Source: Pterobdella sp. o SKG-2022 (lineage: Eukaryota > Annelida > Clitellata > Hirudinida > Piscicolidae). Taken from it: a stretch of DNA of 64,000 nt. Each line of letters begins with the position of its first letter. Position 1 is the first letter of the stretch. The stretch lies in assembly GCA_964035795.1 (NCBI GenBank), contig OZ038321.1, forward strand, positions 10,606,324-10,670,323. The letters run 5' to 3'. Made by a program: the position numbers and the translations under genes. Shown here in pieces: positions 34,319 to 46,171 of this stretch. Below the pieces are notes generated by a model. That model made no database searches and had not been told where the DNA came from. It was given only the letters and a program-made list of their open reading frames with translations.

Positions 34319-34439
34319 CGTCCCAATAAGGTAAGTTTTCATTCTTTCCAGCCCCTCACGCGTCATCCTTCAATCCACACACACCCAGTAATCTTTTCAT
34401 TTGCCCCTTCTTTCTTCACACAAATTTGATTTTTTGAAA

Positions 34440-37380
34440 AAAATACATGATAAAAAAATTCTAAAACTATTTTTTGAGATTATAAGACTTAATCATGAGA
34501 TGAGTTTTTAAGCACTTGGAAAAAGTTGTTGTAGAGGTTAAGAATTTGAGAGATTGTTGCAAAGACTTGGTGCAGCAACTTCAAATCTTATTTTCCCCAA
34601 AACTGGTGTTAGCTCTCACTTTTGCTATGTTCATTGTGTTCGATGATTTGAGGCTTCATCTTTCAGGCAATGAAGACACAGTTGATATTTTTGACAAAAG
34701 AAAAGAAAGACTTACCATTTTGAGACATTTATGTACTTGTAGTATCATCTGTATTGAATTCTTTCTTCAATTTTAAGCCAGTGTAGCTCTTTTAAGACAG
34801 GAGTTACGTGATCAAACTTTCTAGCTCTTGATATTAATCTGGCTGTCGTCTTAATTATGGACTGGATTTTCTGGGTTTGTAACTTGGGTAATCCCATAAG
34901 TACAATGTTTCCATAAGCAATGTGACTCAATATCAAGGCTGATACAAGTGTTTTGAGAGAATCTTGGTTCAAGTAGTTTTTAATGCTTCTTATCTTCCTC
35001 AATGGTCTAAATGACATTTGCAATAATTTGTTTATGTGAGTCTTCATGCTTAAATCTTTGTCAAAATAGACACCAAGATTTTTAACTGAATAAGAAGGAA
35101 TTATATGATCATTTAATACACGAACTGATTGAATTGGCAGTTTGCATATACTTCTACATGTTGAGAACCAAATGACTTCAGTTTTTGAACTGAGTCTCAT
35201 TTGGTTGGCTTTCATCCAAGCTGCAATTTCATCAATAAACTTTGACATTTTTTCTTGCAAGTCCATTGATGCATCAAATGAACAATGTCCATATAATTGA
35301 GTGTCGTTGGCATATTGATGAATTCTCAAATTGTAAGAAGCTGCAATCTTTTCAAAATCAGCTCTGTATAAAGTGAACAAAAGCGGTCCAAGAATAGAAC
35401 CTTGTGGTACTCCAGTAAAGTAAACGTACGGTGCTGATTCTGTTTAGGGGCATTTGACATTGAATAATCTGTTGAAGGGATAATTTCTAAACCATTCAAG
35501 AGTGAGATCATTCAAGCCAAATGTTTTGTTTAATCTTCTCATTAGTATTTGATGATCTATTAAATCAAAGGCAGACGAAAAATCTAGAAGGAAAAGAAGA
35601 GATATTTTTTTGTTGTCAGCTGCTTCCAAAATATCAGTAGAAACCTTTAGTAATGCTGTTTCTGTTGAATGATGGCGACGATAAGCTGATTGAAAAGATG
35701 GTAATAAATTATTGTTGTTTAGGTGAGTGACAATTCTTAGAAGGACAACTCTTTCAAGAAGTTTTGTAAGCACACTGAATTGGTCGGTATGATGAAAATG
35801 TCTTTTAGTCCAAATCTGATTTCTTCAAAATCGGTGTGACGTAGGCATGTTTGAATTGACATGGAACCCTTCCAGTGGCAAAAGATAGAACGAAGAAACT
35901 CAAAATGTATGGAGCAACTATAGTAGCTATCTTATTCAGTAGCCAGGTTGAAATTCGGTCGTGTTCACATTGTTTCTGGATAGCATAGAGTAATTCATTT
36001 AATGTAACTTTATCGAAGCCATTCAAACTTAAATTTTCGTTGCATTTTGAAAATTTTGGCGCTTCAGATGGACGGATAGAAATTTTTGCTGTTTCAATTT
36101 TCTCTAGTAAGTAAGAATGATAATCTTGAGCATTGATGTTAGCAGCAGTTTTTTTTTTCTTCCTGAATTTTTATTAATGAACTTCCAAGTGTTTAATGAT
36201 TTGCTTTTGGGATCCATGACTCTTGCATTTCTATACTCTTTTTTCATCTGTCTACATAGCCTTCTGTATATCTGTTTCTGATTGACCCAGGCTTCCAGTT
36301 CAACGGTACATTTGTTTTTCGTGTATCTACATTCAAGTTTTCTTTTAAGACGTTTTGCATCATGACATCCTTGATCGAACCATGGATCAGATGATCTTTG
36401 ATGATCTCAAATAGTCTTGATGGGTAGCATTTTGTCGAGAAACATTGAAAGAGTAGAATTGTAGAGTTGAAGAGCTGAACCAAGATCAAGGTAAGTGGCA
36501 GAAGCAACTTCATGAGCAAAACTCTCAAGATCCAAAAGTTTTCATTGTCTTACTTTGAGTTCAATGTAGTAATGTTTGCTAACAAAGAGACATTTCCAGA
36601 TTAACAGTTTGTGATCTGCTTGTTTCATAGTACTTCATTTTAAATTTCTGCTTACAGGCAACAACATTAAGCCATCCATCTAATTTATGAGTTGGTTGGT
36701 CTATAGATGAATGAAAATTATGAAGAGTGAGAAGGTTAGAGAAATATTGAGTAAATTTATCATCAGCTTGTTCCAAGTGAAAGTTAAAGTCTCCTAAGAT
36801 TATAACTTCTTCGTTGTAGGTTGACAAGGTGTTCGTGATTTTTGAAAAATTATCATAAAACACACTAGAAGCATAACCTGTTCAGTACAAAATCAAAAAA
36901 ATGACAGATCTTGACTTTGAATTGATTCTAACACAGATGTGCTCAAAATGCATGGACTGTTTAGCAACATGCAGTGGAAAGAGTTCAAATCCAGCTTTGA
37001 CAACAGCTGCGACTTTTCTGTGGTTTGTAGAAAGTTTATTGATTTTTTCAAGCTTCCTTTGTCGTGCCTGTTCATGAACTTTCATATCTTTTTATCTGAG
37101 TAAGCTTATACAAACTGAGTCTGAATCATGCAATATTACAGCTAAAAAAAATCTATCAATTTTCTTCATTTTCATTATTTCTAAAACATCCTCGACCTTA
37201 TCATGTAATGATCTGATGTTGAGAAAGCCAAAAGAAATAGGAGAATCTTTCTTTACTATTTCATGACTGAAGATGTTTTCGTCGTCTTGCTTGAACTTTT
37301 CGGCCAGCTCTGTTTCCGCGGTAGAGCCATCTTTTTTGATTTTTAGCTATTCCTAGGCTTTCTATACGTCGTTATATTTT
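34440..37380 (-). mobile_element. CR1 LINE, long degenerate copy (endonuclease + RT)
   Basis: Minus-strand order: start of the endonuclease near 37230 (LNIRSLHDKVEDVLEIM); ILGDFNFHLEQADDKF and THKLDGWLNVV at 36863-36640; linker (36528-36244); RT lead-in (36026-35805; VPCQFKHAYVTPILKKSDLD); RT core (35773-35440; FQSAYRRHHSTETALLKV, DFSSAFDLIDHQIL); YANDTQLYGHC (catalytic YADD changed to YAND) and LGVYFDKDLSMKTHI, LKELHWLKIEERIQYR (35380-34745). It ends in frames with VAAPSLCNNLS and LKTHL near 34560-34500. This is a typical CR1 polyprotein missing only the 5' ORF1 region, with about ten frame breaks. Confidence 0.88.
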
Positions 37381-37599
37381 GTGACTATAACCCATGTTAT
37401 GCAAGTTTTGAGCAAATTTTGTACGGACAAAGCAGAAGGCAACTGTAGTCAACGGCGCCTACCAAAGTAAAAAAGTATCAATAGTAATGAAATGCTTTAT
37501 ATTGGAAATGTTGGGGCAACTGCTTTTGGATAACCAAATTCTCATTGAAGACATGGTTATGGAACGCCCAACAAAGAATGAATCCGCCTATTAGATTTC

Positions 37600-39430
37600 T
37601 GCCACTGCTACCGTTTTGCAATATGCAATATCTGGTTCACTGAACGGTCTAAACGATTGGTAAAATTTTCATCTGGTGGAAATGACTCAAAGGTTGACTT
37701 TATAATCACAAAACGCAGTAAGTTGAAAATGATCACGAACACAAAAATAATGCGAAGAGAAGAAACTTTTACACAACACAGACTCCTGGTTAGTGATTTC
37801 AAAATAAAATGGACCAAACTCAAGAGAAATTACCGAGCAAAAAGGCTAGTCATCAAAACTAAACAAATGTAATAAAAATACGTTTGCTGCAGAAATACAA
37901 CATAAACTCCAAAGTACAGACTACATAAATGATAAGCCGGAGGAAATTTGGTGTGCATTGAAAATATCATTGTTCTCTACAGCTTAAAACATGCTTGGAA
38001 GAACTAATGGCAAACCTCCACTTTATCAAGGAGCTAGATGGTGGAATAATGATGTTGCAAATGGCTTAAAAAGCAAAAGAAAAGCATGTAAAGCATGGGA
38101 AAAACGGAGTTAATCACCAATCATATCTGAATGCCAAAAAAATCGCGAAAAAAGTGCGTTTACGACTCAAAACAAAAGAACAAAGAACTTCGATGTAATG
38201 AAATTATCTCCCTAAAGCCTAATGCAATTTTCCGTATGTTAAAAAAAAGTTTAAATGAATGCAATGATGTAAAAAATTTCTTTGCTCAGGTGAATGATAG
38301 TGGAAGCGTTATTTTCGACACAACAGAAAAGCTTTGAGCTATGGAGACGACACTACGCCGAAATTGGATCTAGTGATGAGAGCTCGCTTGCCTTAAACGA
38401 TAAGCTGTGTTATGGGATCACCACCTCAAATGACAGTGAAAGATACTGAAGATGCTTTAAGAAAGGCTAAGACAAGAAAACTCCTGGCTTGTCAGAAATC
38501 TCAGTTTAAATACTCCGCGCTGGCGACAAAGCTGTCATTGAAAGATTCATCCAAATTTTCAATTCCAGCATAAATTGTAGCAAAATGCCAAAAAACTGGG
38601 AACATTGAGCTACAATCAGCATTCATAAGGGCAAAGGAGATGTCATGAAAACGACCAATTATAGAGAACTGCGAATGCTGTAAACCTAGTTTAAACTGTT
38701 TGAAAAAGTCATAGTCATGAAACTACTTGAATACGTAGAACATAAAAAAGAACAGCAAAAACAAGGTTTTTTATCTGGAAGATCAATCACTTGACGGTAT
38801 ATTCATTCCACACCAATTCGAAGAAAATACTGAAAAGTTAAAAGAAATCTATATTGTATTTTTGTGGACCTTGCATAAACTATTGACTCAGTTCCAAGAA
38901 GTCATATAGTTGACGCTAAAAAAACTTCTTGTACTAGAATGGATAGTTAAAGCAATTGAAATAATGTATAAAAACCACATCAGCTCTGTGGTGTTAGAGA
39001 ACAAAGTAAGCCTTTTCTTTTCATCTGGTGTTCATCAAGGGTAAATTTTGAGCCCAATACTCTTTAATATAGTGATGGAAGCCGTAAAACAGAGTATTGA
39101 AACCAAACTATACGTCATGCATTTGATGTACCATTTTATATAAATCAAAAACTTGAGAAATGACTGAAGAAACAACCCGACTTTTTGCAAACCAAGAATC
39201 ATACATGCTGCGTAGGGTTACTGGGCTATCCACAGAGGAAGCACTAAAGGCTCTCCACATCGATTTCTTCCTCTACGACTCAGAAAGTTCAGACTTCACT
39301 GGTATGGACACTTGGAGAGATTGGAACTATGCCAGTGGCCTAAGCTGGCACGAGATCTTAACGTCAAAGATATACGACCAAAGATGACCTGGCAGCAAAC
39401 AATTTACAAGGACCTGAAAGAAATCGCTTT
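37600..39430 (+). mobile_element. APE-type LINE, degenerate (endonuclease end, RT, tail)
   Basis: It recovers SKVDFIITKRSKLKMITN and THRLLVSDF-like endonuclease end (37657-37810), LRRHYAEIGSSDE (38340), PGLSEISV, PKNWEH.ATI..KGKGDV (38600), KQGFLSGRSIT (38760), IYIVFVDLA.TIDSVPRSH (38850-38910), and a GVHQG-like segment at 39020. The tail is FRLHWYGHLERLEQCQWPKL (39280-39340), then TWQQTIYKDLKEIAF. All catalytic boxes are decayed. It runs directly into an RTE piece at about 39430. Confidence 0.75.
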
Positions 39431-40355
39431 TATAAAGGTCTGATTTGCAGAGTGATTCACAGAAACCAGTTGACAAAACCATTCCATGTCCGTACTGGTG
39501 TAAAACAGGACTGCTTATTGTTTCCATTCTTGTTCTTGCTGGCTATAGACTGAATTATGACCACACAGAAGAAAAACGTTTTTCAGTGGTTTCTTTCAAA
39601 ACAATTGGACAATCTAAATTTTTCTGACGATCTAGCCCTTCTTGCGCACACCCAGCAACAGACGCAAGAGAAAACAAACACAGTAGTAGAAACCTTCAGA
39701 AAACTGGAAAATACATCAGGGAAAAACCAAGATTCTCAAAGTGAATGCTGCCGAATCAACTCCCATCACGCTGATTGAACAACCAATAGAAGTGGAAAGT
39801 TTCACTTATCTTGGCAGTACCGTTGATGAGTGGGGAGTGAGTGGCAGACGTGAAGATTAGAATCGGAAAGGCCAGAGCAGTTTTCCTGCAGCTTAAAAAC
39901 GTTTAGGCACCTAGAGGTTCAACAGAAAAAACCAAGATCAGGTTATGCAACTCCAATGTGAACCCCGTTTTACTGTATGGAGCGGAGTCTTGGGGAGCCA
40001 CATAGACGACCACAAAGAAGATCCAGACATTCATTAAGAATTTAAGAAAGAAATTAAGAAAAGGATTTTTTAAATTCGCTGACCGGAAACCATCAGAAAT
40101 GAAGAGCTATGGCAACGCACCAGAAAAAAGCCGGTTGCCTTTGGTCATGGATAGCACATATCCTACGAAAACTGCCCAACAGCATAGCCAGACAAGCCCT
40201 AAAATGGAATCCCTTAGGCGAAAGAGTCAGACAACGAAACACATGGCGACGTTGCTGATGCTGGCCCTTACATGAAGACAATTGGAAACGCTCACCCAGG
40301 ACAGAAACGGCTGAAGATTCTTTGTTGTTGGCCTATGTCCCGGCTAGGAACGATA
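39430..40355 (+). mobile_element. RTE LINE 3' half
   Basis: Frames give VIHRNQLTKPFHVRTGVKQD, LFLLAIDXIMTTQKKNVF (39530-39590), LNFSDDLALLAHTQQQTQEK (catalytic FADD-type box), a YLGS-type segment (39810-39840), ARAVFLQLKN, NPVLLYGAESWG (39960-40000), and CLWSWIAHILRKLPNSIARQ with ALKWNPLGERVRQRNTWRR (40130-40260). This is the standard RTE C-terminal order (RKWRWIGH.LRKP..SI.RQAL.WNPQGKR..GRP...WRR). The 3' end runs into the TAAG array. Confidence 0.85.
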
Positions 40356-40358
40356 GGC

Positions 40359-40583
<225 letters not shown>

Positions 40584-40792
40584 GTGAGAGAAACCGGCTT
40601 GCGGAGGGTAGAGGCTTTGACAGACAAAACTAGAAGCGAAAAGTTAATGCTCTAAATGTCAAATCCCGCTAATCTTGAACACAAGAAACGAAACTCATCA
40701 TTCTTATAGTTACAAAAACATTTCTACTGAATTTAAATTTCAACTTTGGTAACAAAATCAAAATTTTAAAACAATGAAAACTTCTTAAAAAT

Positions 40793-41186
40793 CTAAGGGA
40801 TGTGAGGTATAGAAGCAATCTTAAATGGAACGTCAGAAGGAATAAATAAATTGTAAAAAACAGATTGCAAAGTAGATGGATTGTTCAAATGAGATGGATC
40901 ATCAAGATGTGATATATGTTCGATTAGGGATTTTTTAGGTGACCTAGAGTTCGATGATATACATGTAATATCTTGATTAGAATGAAAATCAATACGATTT
41001 TCAATTGAGGATATCACATTTGACTTTTTATCAAAATCATTGCATTTCAAATAGAAGATTGGAGACTTTTCGAAAAATTCCGAGTCTTCTGTATCTTCAT
41101 GTTGTCTATTTAAATCTACATTTGCTCGTGTAAACTGGCTTGCTTGAACGTCTTTGGTTTTAGACCATTTTAAGAAATGAGTAAAA
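40793..41186 (-). CDS. Orphan terminal exon, hypothetical protein
   Basis: Minus strand, from an acceptor TTTTTTTCAG at 41196-41187 to TAA at 40793: about 131 codons. It begins FTHFLKWSKTKDVQASQFTR and ends DVPFKIASIPHIP; the middle is polar (EDTEDSEFFEKSP; SSNSRSPKKSLIEHISHLDD). An open frame of this length behind a good acceptor is unlikely by chance in such AT-rich DNA. It needs an upstream exon ending in phase 2, which I could not find. It is not phase-compatible with the RILP-like gene. No family recognised. Confidence 0.5.
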
Positions 41187-41189
41187 CTG

Positions 41190-41980
41190 AAAAAAATTTG
41201 ATTTAAATTAAATTTGACATCTATGGTTTCAATTCCAAGTAATAAAAATATTTTTTGAAAAATTAAATTTCATTAAATAAGGAAAAACGAAAAGTTGGTC
41301 AATTTTTATCACTGCATTTTAATACACCTTCCACAAACTAGTGCACACCACACACCTTCATATAAAACAGCAAAATCGTATTAATCTAAAGCACTAGCAA
41401 AACTGACCAAAAAATAATAAACAAGGAACTAAACTTCAAAGTTGGTCAGTGATGAATAAATTATCAATTTTAAATGAAAACGTAAAAAAGACAAGTGGAT
41501 CTGTATAAAAGATGTTACAAACTTGATAATTAAATGAAAAATTATATTAGTTCAAAATGAAAAAATAATTAGATATAAATGATTCTTCAATTCCAAAATA
41601 TAGCAAAAAAACTTAAAATTGGTATCCATAAATATTAATTGATAATGTATATTCTGCTAACTAAAAGCCTTGTTGTTTATGTCTGAATGTGTGACAGAAT
41701 CAATGGTATTTAAAAAGTAGATACATAAAATATATAAAAATAAAATAAATGAGACTATGCAATATAAGCTACGTGAAAAATACAATATTAAATAGAATTC
41801 AAAAAAATATAATGAAAAAGAATTGTTGAATGAACATTAATTATTCAATTTTTTAAGTAATTGAAGTAACAACTTTTATATAAATTTAATTTTTACAAAA
41901 TTATGAAAAATAAAATAAGTTTTAATGTAAAATTAAGCTATTGCAAAACAAGAAAAAGATTTTTGGTTTTTTGCTTTAAT
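41190..41980. other. AT-rich region, nothing supported
   Basis: No coding frame, RNA gene or repeat copy recognised. It could be intron of the gene whose last exon lies at 40793-41186. Confidence 0.4.
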
Positions 41981-41984
41981 TCAC

Positions 41985-42640
41985 TTGATACCGGTCTTCA
42001 CCAGTGATTATTTAGTCTTTCTTTTTCCATTCATGCACACGATTATAAACGAACCGTGTGCAAGCTTAAGCGTTTTTATCGCTACACTCTCCTTTTGTCG
42101 TGATCTTTGGCTCTCTCACTTATCAACCTATTGGTCTTTTTTCTATTCCAAACACCCCAATCTCCGCATTTCTTTTATCAAATCTGCCTCTTCCTCGCGG
42201 TAAAAAAAACCTCAATCGGATTCTTAAAAAACCCCTTCTTTTTTCTCTCTTCAAGATTCTCATAAGTTTCTCTACAAAGGTCCTTTTTTTATAAGTAATA
42301 ACTTCTCACCTCACACACTCAGTTTCTTTTGCTTCTATTCTTCTTCAATTTTCACCCATTATCTTTCTAACCGTCCTTCTACTGTTACTATGTATAATTC
42401 TTCACATTTCCCTCTGTTCCTTGGCATGAAGTTCAACCCGTTGTGGTTAGTGTCAATGAGAACCATATTACCGGAATTTAAAATTTTAGATACTATTGCG
42501 TCTTCATCTAGTTTTCATTTTTTATTCATTAGTGGGGCTTCGAGGTTGTACGAAACGTCAAATTCAATGTGCTTCAATGCGCTCATAGTTATAGCGTTCA
42601 GAAACAGGTTAAATAGGCGTACAGAAACAGTTTAAATAGC
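41985..42640 (-). other. Unclassified segment, possible mobile-element remnant
   Basis: The minus frame at about 42600-42400 can be read as FLNAITMSALKHIEFDVSYN, LEAPLMNKK, then ILNSGNMVLIDTNHNGLNFM, with one stop. This looks protein-like but is unrecognised. The + frames are pyrimidine-rich and unconvincing. Confidence 0.3.
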
Positions 42641-42664
42641 ATAAAAGATGAAGCCACTTTGTTT

Positions 42665-42720
42665 CACTCGATAATTAATTCAAATTTTGAAGGTTCGATA
42701 ATTAATTCAAATTTTGAAAT
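42665..42720. repeat. Two-copy tandem duplication
   Basis: TTCGATAATTAATTCAAATT is present twice, 29 bp apart (starting about 42691 and before it near 42667). Confidence 0.7.
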
Positions 42721-42959
42721 TTTGTATAAGCGTTGTGAAACTAAAAGGGCGTGGGGATACAATCAAAAAGTATTTAACTTGAGCCACAAAGCTTTTCATA
42801 AAAAAATTATGTTTAAGAAAACTGTACTCAGAATTTTACAAAATTTCGATTCCCCTATAATTTTCGCAGTCAGATTTTTGATCTTTTGGAATTATAATTT
42901 ACTTTTTTCCTACCATATTTGGTCTACCAATAAACTCACCTAGCTTATAGGCAGGTTTG

Positions 42960-43190
42960 AAAACAAACTCGTCTTCAAGTATTGCCATTGCTTTGCATAC
43001 AATTTCTAGCTCGAAGGTGGCTTTCCAAACCTGCAGATAACTTACACACCTCATACAATTGCCATTTATATGAAAAAAGTTGGAACTAGAAACATGAATT
43101 TTTTTATGCTTTTACGTCACCTACGCTTTTGCAGATTTTTTCGCAAATGTTAGAGATTGCTATATGGCATTGGACAAATAGAACATACAT
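42960..43190 (-). mobile_element. LINE 3' end with finger-like tail, copy 2
   Basis: CTCGTCTTCAAGTATTGCCA, then TTGCTTTGCA, CAATTGCCAT and GCTATATGGCATTGG align base for base with 14296-14515. This confirms that the finger-tail region there belongs to a dispersed element. Only the last 220 bp are present. Confidence 0.85.
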
Positions 43191-43288
43191 GCAAAAATAC
43201 ATGTTTAACATGACAATTAAAAACTTTCAATTTTAATATTGATAGCATTCAAAAGAATGTTTCAAGATTTAATAACCAAATAAAAAAT

Positions 43289-43462
43289 TTATTGTACACA
43301 CAAATCACTTAATTTAGATTTTTTGATTGCAGAATCCAATTTTTCTTCTGGTTCCTTATTTACTGGTCCTTGAACATCATTAAAATCAGTATTATTATCT
43401 TCATCTTCATTGTTTTTCTTTCTATCATATTCACAAGTTAAATCTTTTTTATTGAAAGTTGA
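43289..43462 (-). CDS. Orphan terminal exon, acidic tail
   Basis: Minus strand, after the acceptor ATTTTTCAG at about 43463: STFNKKDLTCEYDRKKNNED, then DNNTDFNDVQGPVNKEPEEK and KKSKLSDLCVQ, stop. The peptide is rich in Asp, Glu, Asn and Lys, as C-terminal tails often are. It needs a phase-2 donor upstream, so it does not join the RILP-like exon 5 by any donor I could find. A GTAAAT inside (after GGACCA) is an alternative donor, so the exon may end earlier. Confidence 0.4.
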   Translation of the reverse strand, partial: STFNKKDLTCEYDRKKNNEDEDNNTDFNDVQGPVNKEPEEKLDSAIKKSKLSDLCVQ

Positions 43463-43769
43463 CCTGAAAAATAATTTTCCCAAATACATAATCTATTTAT
43501 TTGATTTATTATGATTTATAAAAAAAAAACTAAGCAAGGAATAATGAGTTGATTCAATACTTAAAGATGTTGTTCGCCAAAGGACGGCTTTCCCTCAACT
43601 TTCACAATCTCTTATTTTTCGCAAGTTCGATGGCTTCTTCTATCGATGGAGAGTGATGTTTCGGGTCATCTTTGATGGTGTTTGGTCTTCCTCATTTTTC
43701 TTTTTTGGTTTTGATAGAATCAATAGTTACTTCTTTTGCTGGAACATGATGGTCCATGATTTTAGGACT

Positions 43770-43805
43770 ATAACCTCCGGACATTTACCCCCCGGACAGT
43801 TACAT
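43770..43805. other. CCGGACATTTACCCCCCGGACAG-type motif
   Basis: A short GC-rich block in AT-rich surroundings with a repeated CCGGACA(T/G)T unit. It may be the end of a DNA element; no partner was found. Confidence 0.3.
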
Positions 43806-44089
43806 TATCTTGATAATGTTACTTTGTTAACGAAAAGCTTTGTACTTAATAAAATTACCTTTAGTGTTCAAATAATTTGCAGAAATTATCAAATAAGGGA
43901 AAATTTTAATTACGATGTAGCTTACCAATCCTAAACTCATTTACTCCCAGCAACAACAAGTGTGTATCAAAAGAACAATTGTTGACGTATACTACCCGGG
44001 AATCAATATAATAGAGACAAACACTATAGTTTATTAAGAAAACTTGATACACGAAGCTTTTCGAAAGGATATCTTACATTATCCCCAAC

Positions 44090-45970
44090 TTACGGTCTTG
44101 GGCAAGTTTAGGATTAAGTTTCATTCTTCTAGGGTCGTTGCTTATTAATTAGGACCATGTCTATTTTGGTCTAACTTGTTCTCGTTTATCCTCTACCCCG
44201 ACATGCCTGCAAGCACTTGCTGGGTTACCCGCATTCATCCTCATTACATGCCCAAACCATCACAGCCTATTTTTGCGTAGCACCTCAGTGATGTCTGGAA
44301 TTCCCAGTCTGTCCATCAATTCATCTGATGATCTGCCATCCTTAAGCTTACATTTCACATCCACCTGATAATCATCTTATCGGCTCTGGATATTCTAGTA
44401 GCATCTTCCACCTTAAGAGGCCAAGTCTCACTACCATAAACCATAACACTCTTGACGCAAGCAGCATATAAACGCTCTTTTGTTTTCAGTGAAATCACCC
44501 GACTGGCTAACAGAGGTAACAGTACCCTAAAAGTTTTCCAACCAGACCTTACACGGGCAATAGCACTAGCTTCAGCTCCACCACCAGCAGCCCGGCGAAA
44601 AAGCCCACCTCCTCATGGTGCCGGGTGTGCACCCCAACAAGAGTGTCGAAGAGGTTCCAAACCACGTCAGCTTCCAACCACAAAGCATTTCGAAAATTCA
44701 TCCATCCTTTTTCACTGCTCACCAAAAGTCACAAACAACTCGAAGCTACAAGTTTCTTTCAATACTCGCTTCAAAGAGTGTCAGAAGAGACTTTGGAAGT
44801 TGGCGCTCAACAACAACAACCACCACCAGCACTAATCATGTCTCCTAGATAACAAAATTGGTTAATCCTTTCATATTTATTTCCATCAAGTTCAAAGGTC
44901 TTAAAATCAACATAAATAACTTGAAAATCTAAACACGCCTTACATTTGAAGTTTATGGCAGAAGCCAATTTGCTTTTTAGGCCACTACAGCGTTTGTGAG
45001 CATAGTGGTTACATAGAGTGCAAAGTATAGAGCTGACGCCAACACCTTTAAAACACACTCCACAAGAGTGTTTTCCAGACTGGACTGACCATAACCTTCG
45101 TTTTTTTCATCTTCACTCTAAGATCCTTGCTTTCAATACTGTTTTTCCAAGAACAGTAACTATCCTCTAACTCTTTCAGGCTTTAGCAATAATCACTAAG
45201 TCATCAGCATACAACAATTCCTTCACGGACCTATTTCTGCATTCACTGGATAGCGCTCTTAGAACAATGATGAAGAGCAAAAGACTCAGTACAGAACCTT
45301 GGTGAACACCAACCTTCACACTGTACTTGTTACTCAGCACATTATTCATTCTGACTCTACTCTTGCTACCTGAGTACATAGCCATGACCATCCTTACTAA
45401 CCACTCCATCACCCCAAACTTCCTCAAGGACCACCTAACAACTTCTCTTGGAACTCTATCGAAGGTTTTTTCTAGGTCAACAAAGGCAAAGTACAGTTTT
45501 TTCTTATTGCCAAGATACCTTTCTTGCAACTGTCGAGCTATGAAAATAGCATCGATGGTACCTCTACCTGGCATGAATTCGAACTGCATTGAGTTGATAC
45601 TTACCTGTCTTCTAATTTCTTCCTCAATAACCTTTTCGAAGACCTTTATCAAGTGCTCCAAAAGTTTCAAACCTTTATAATTCCCTCTGTCAGTCGCCTC
45701 ACCCTTGTTTTTGAAGCAGTAGAGGATCACGCTCGTATTCCAGTCTTCAGATATTTTATATTCATCTAAGATACCATCGAAAAGGTCTGTCATAAGACTA
45801 ATGCCTACTTCACCAAAAGCTTGCAACATTTCTGCAACAACAACAGAACTACCAGATGCTTTACCACACTTCCTTCTGCCCAAAACTCTTCTCACTGTGT
45901 TGAGTTCTATCTTGGGCCGCGGTTCAATTGTGGAATCGCTTAGTGCTAATGACTCCTTATTCCAATCAAA
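44090..45970 (-). mobile_element. LINE with RT and PHD-like finger, interrupted
   Basis: Minus order: RT lead-in (from about 45950; RRVLGRRKCGKASGSSVVVA); RT core in one frame down to 45176, with NYKGLKLLEHLIKVFEKVIE, MQFEFMPGRGTIDAIF, FVDLEKTFDRVPREVV, VGVHQGSVLSLLLF and ELLYADDLVIIAKA. This YADD box is intact. Next comes a Cys-rich PHD-like finger (45073-44940; CGVCFKGVG ... CTLCNHYAHKRCSG ... FKCKAC), a YLGD segment (44860), and a tail with SVMVYGSETWPLKVEDATRI (44460-44400). A 230-bp insertion splits the tail at 44590-44819. Related copy at 50000-52800. Confidence 0.85.
44590..44819. mobile_element. 230-bp insertion with 12-bp target duplication
   Basis: CCACCACCAGCA occurs on both sides (44578-44589 and 44820-44831). 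Removing the insert restores the LINE reading ISAGGG..EASAIARVRSGWKTF. The insert is GC-richer, begins GCCCGGCGAAAAAGCCCACC and ends in a CAA repeat (CAACAACAACAA), like a retroposed element. It has open frames on the + strand but no recognised protein. It could be a SINE or a truncated LINE end. Confidence 0.8.
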
Positions 45971-46171
45971 CTCCTCATTCCACAGACTTACGCAAAATAA
46001 AGGGCCTAGCATCTGCCAGCGTCGTTTTTTTACTTCACATGTCTCTGGTTCAATGATTGCATTTAATTCTTTTGAAGACATGAGTTTGGGCCAAAAGATT
46101 CCACATGCGTGTCTCAACATTCTTCCATTTAAACTGTCTACAGATCTTTCCATTTCTAGTTCATCGATCAA
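45176..46171 (-). pseudogene. Chimeric ORF across two LINE types
   Basis: A single 331-codon open frame. Its first about 65 residues (LNGRMLRHACGIFWPKL; ETCEVKKRRWQMLGPLF) are the C-terminal segment of the LINE at 46000-46960. The rest is the RT of the PHD-finger LINE. The join near 45975 is therefore a fusion made by insertion or deletion, not a natural protein start. Confidence 0.75.

Noticed and set aside
43289..43462. Sixth exon of the RILP-like gene
   Set aside because: It needs a phase-2 donor, but usable donors in exon 5 are phase 0 or 1.
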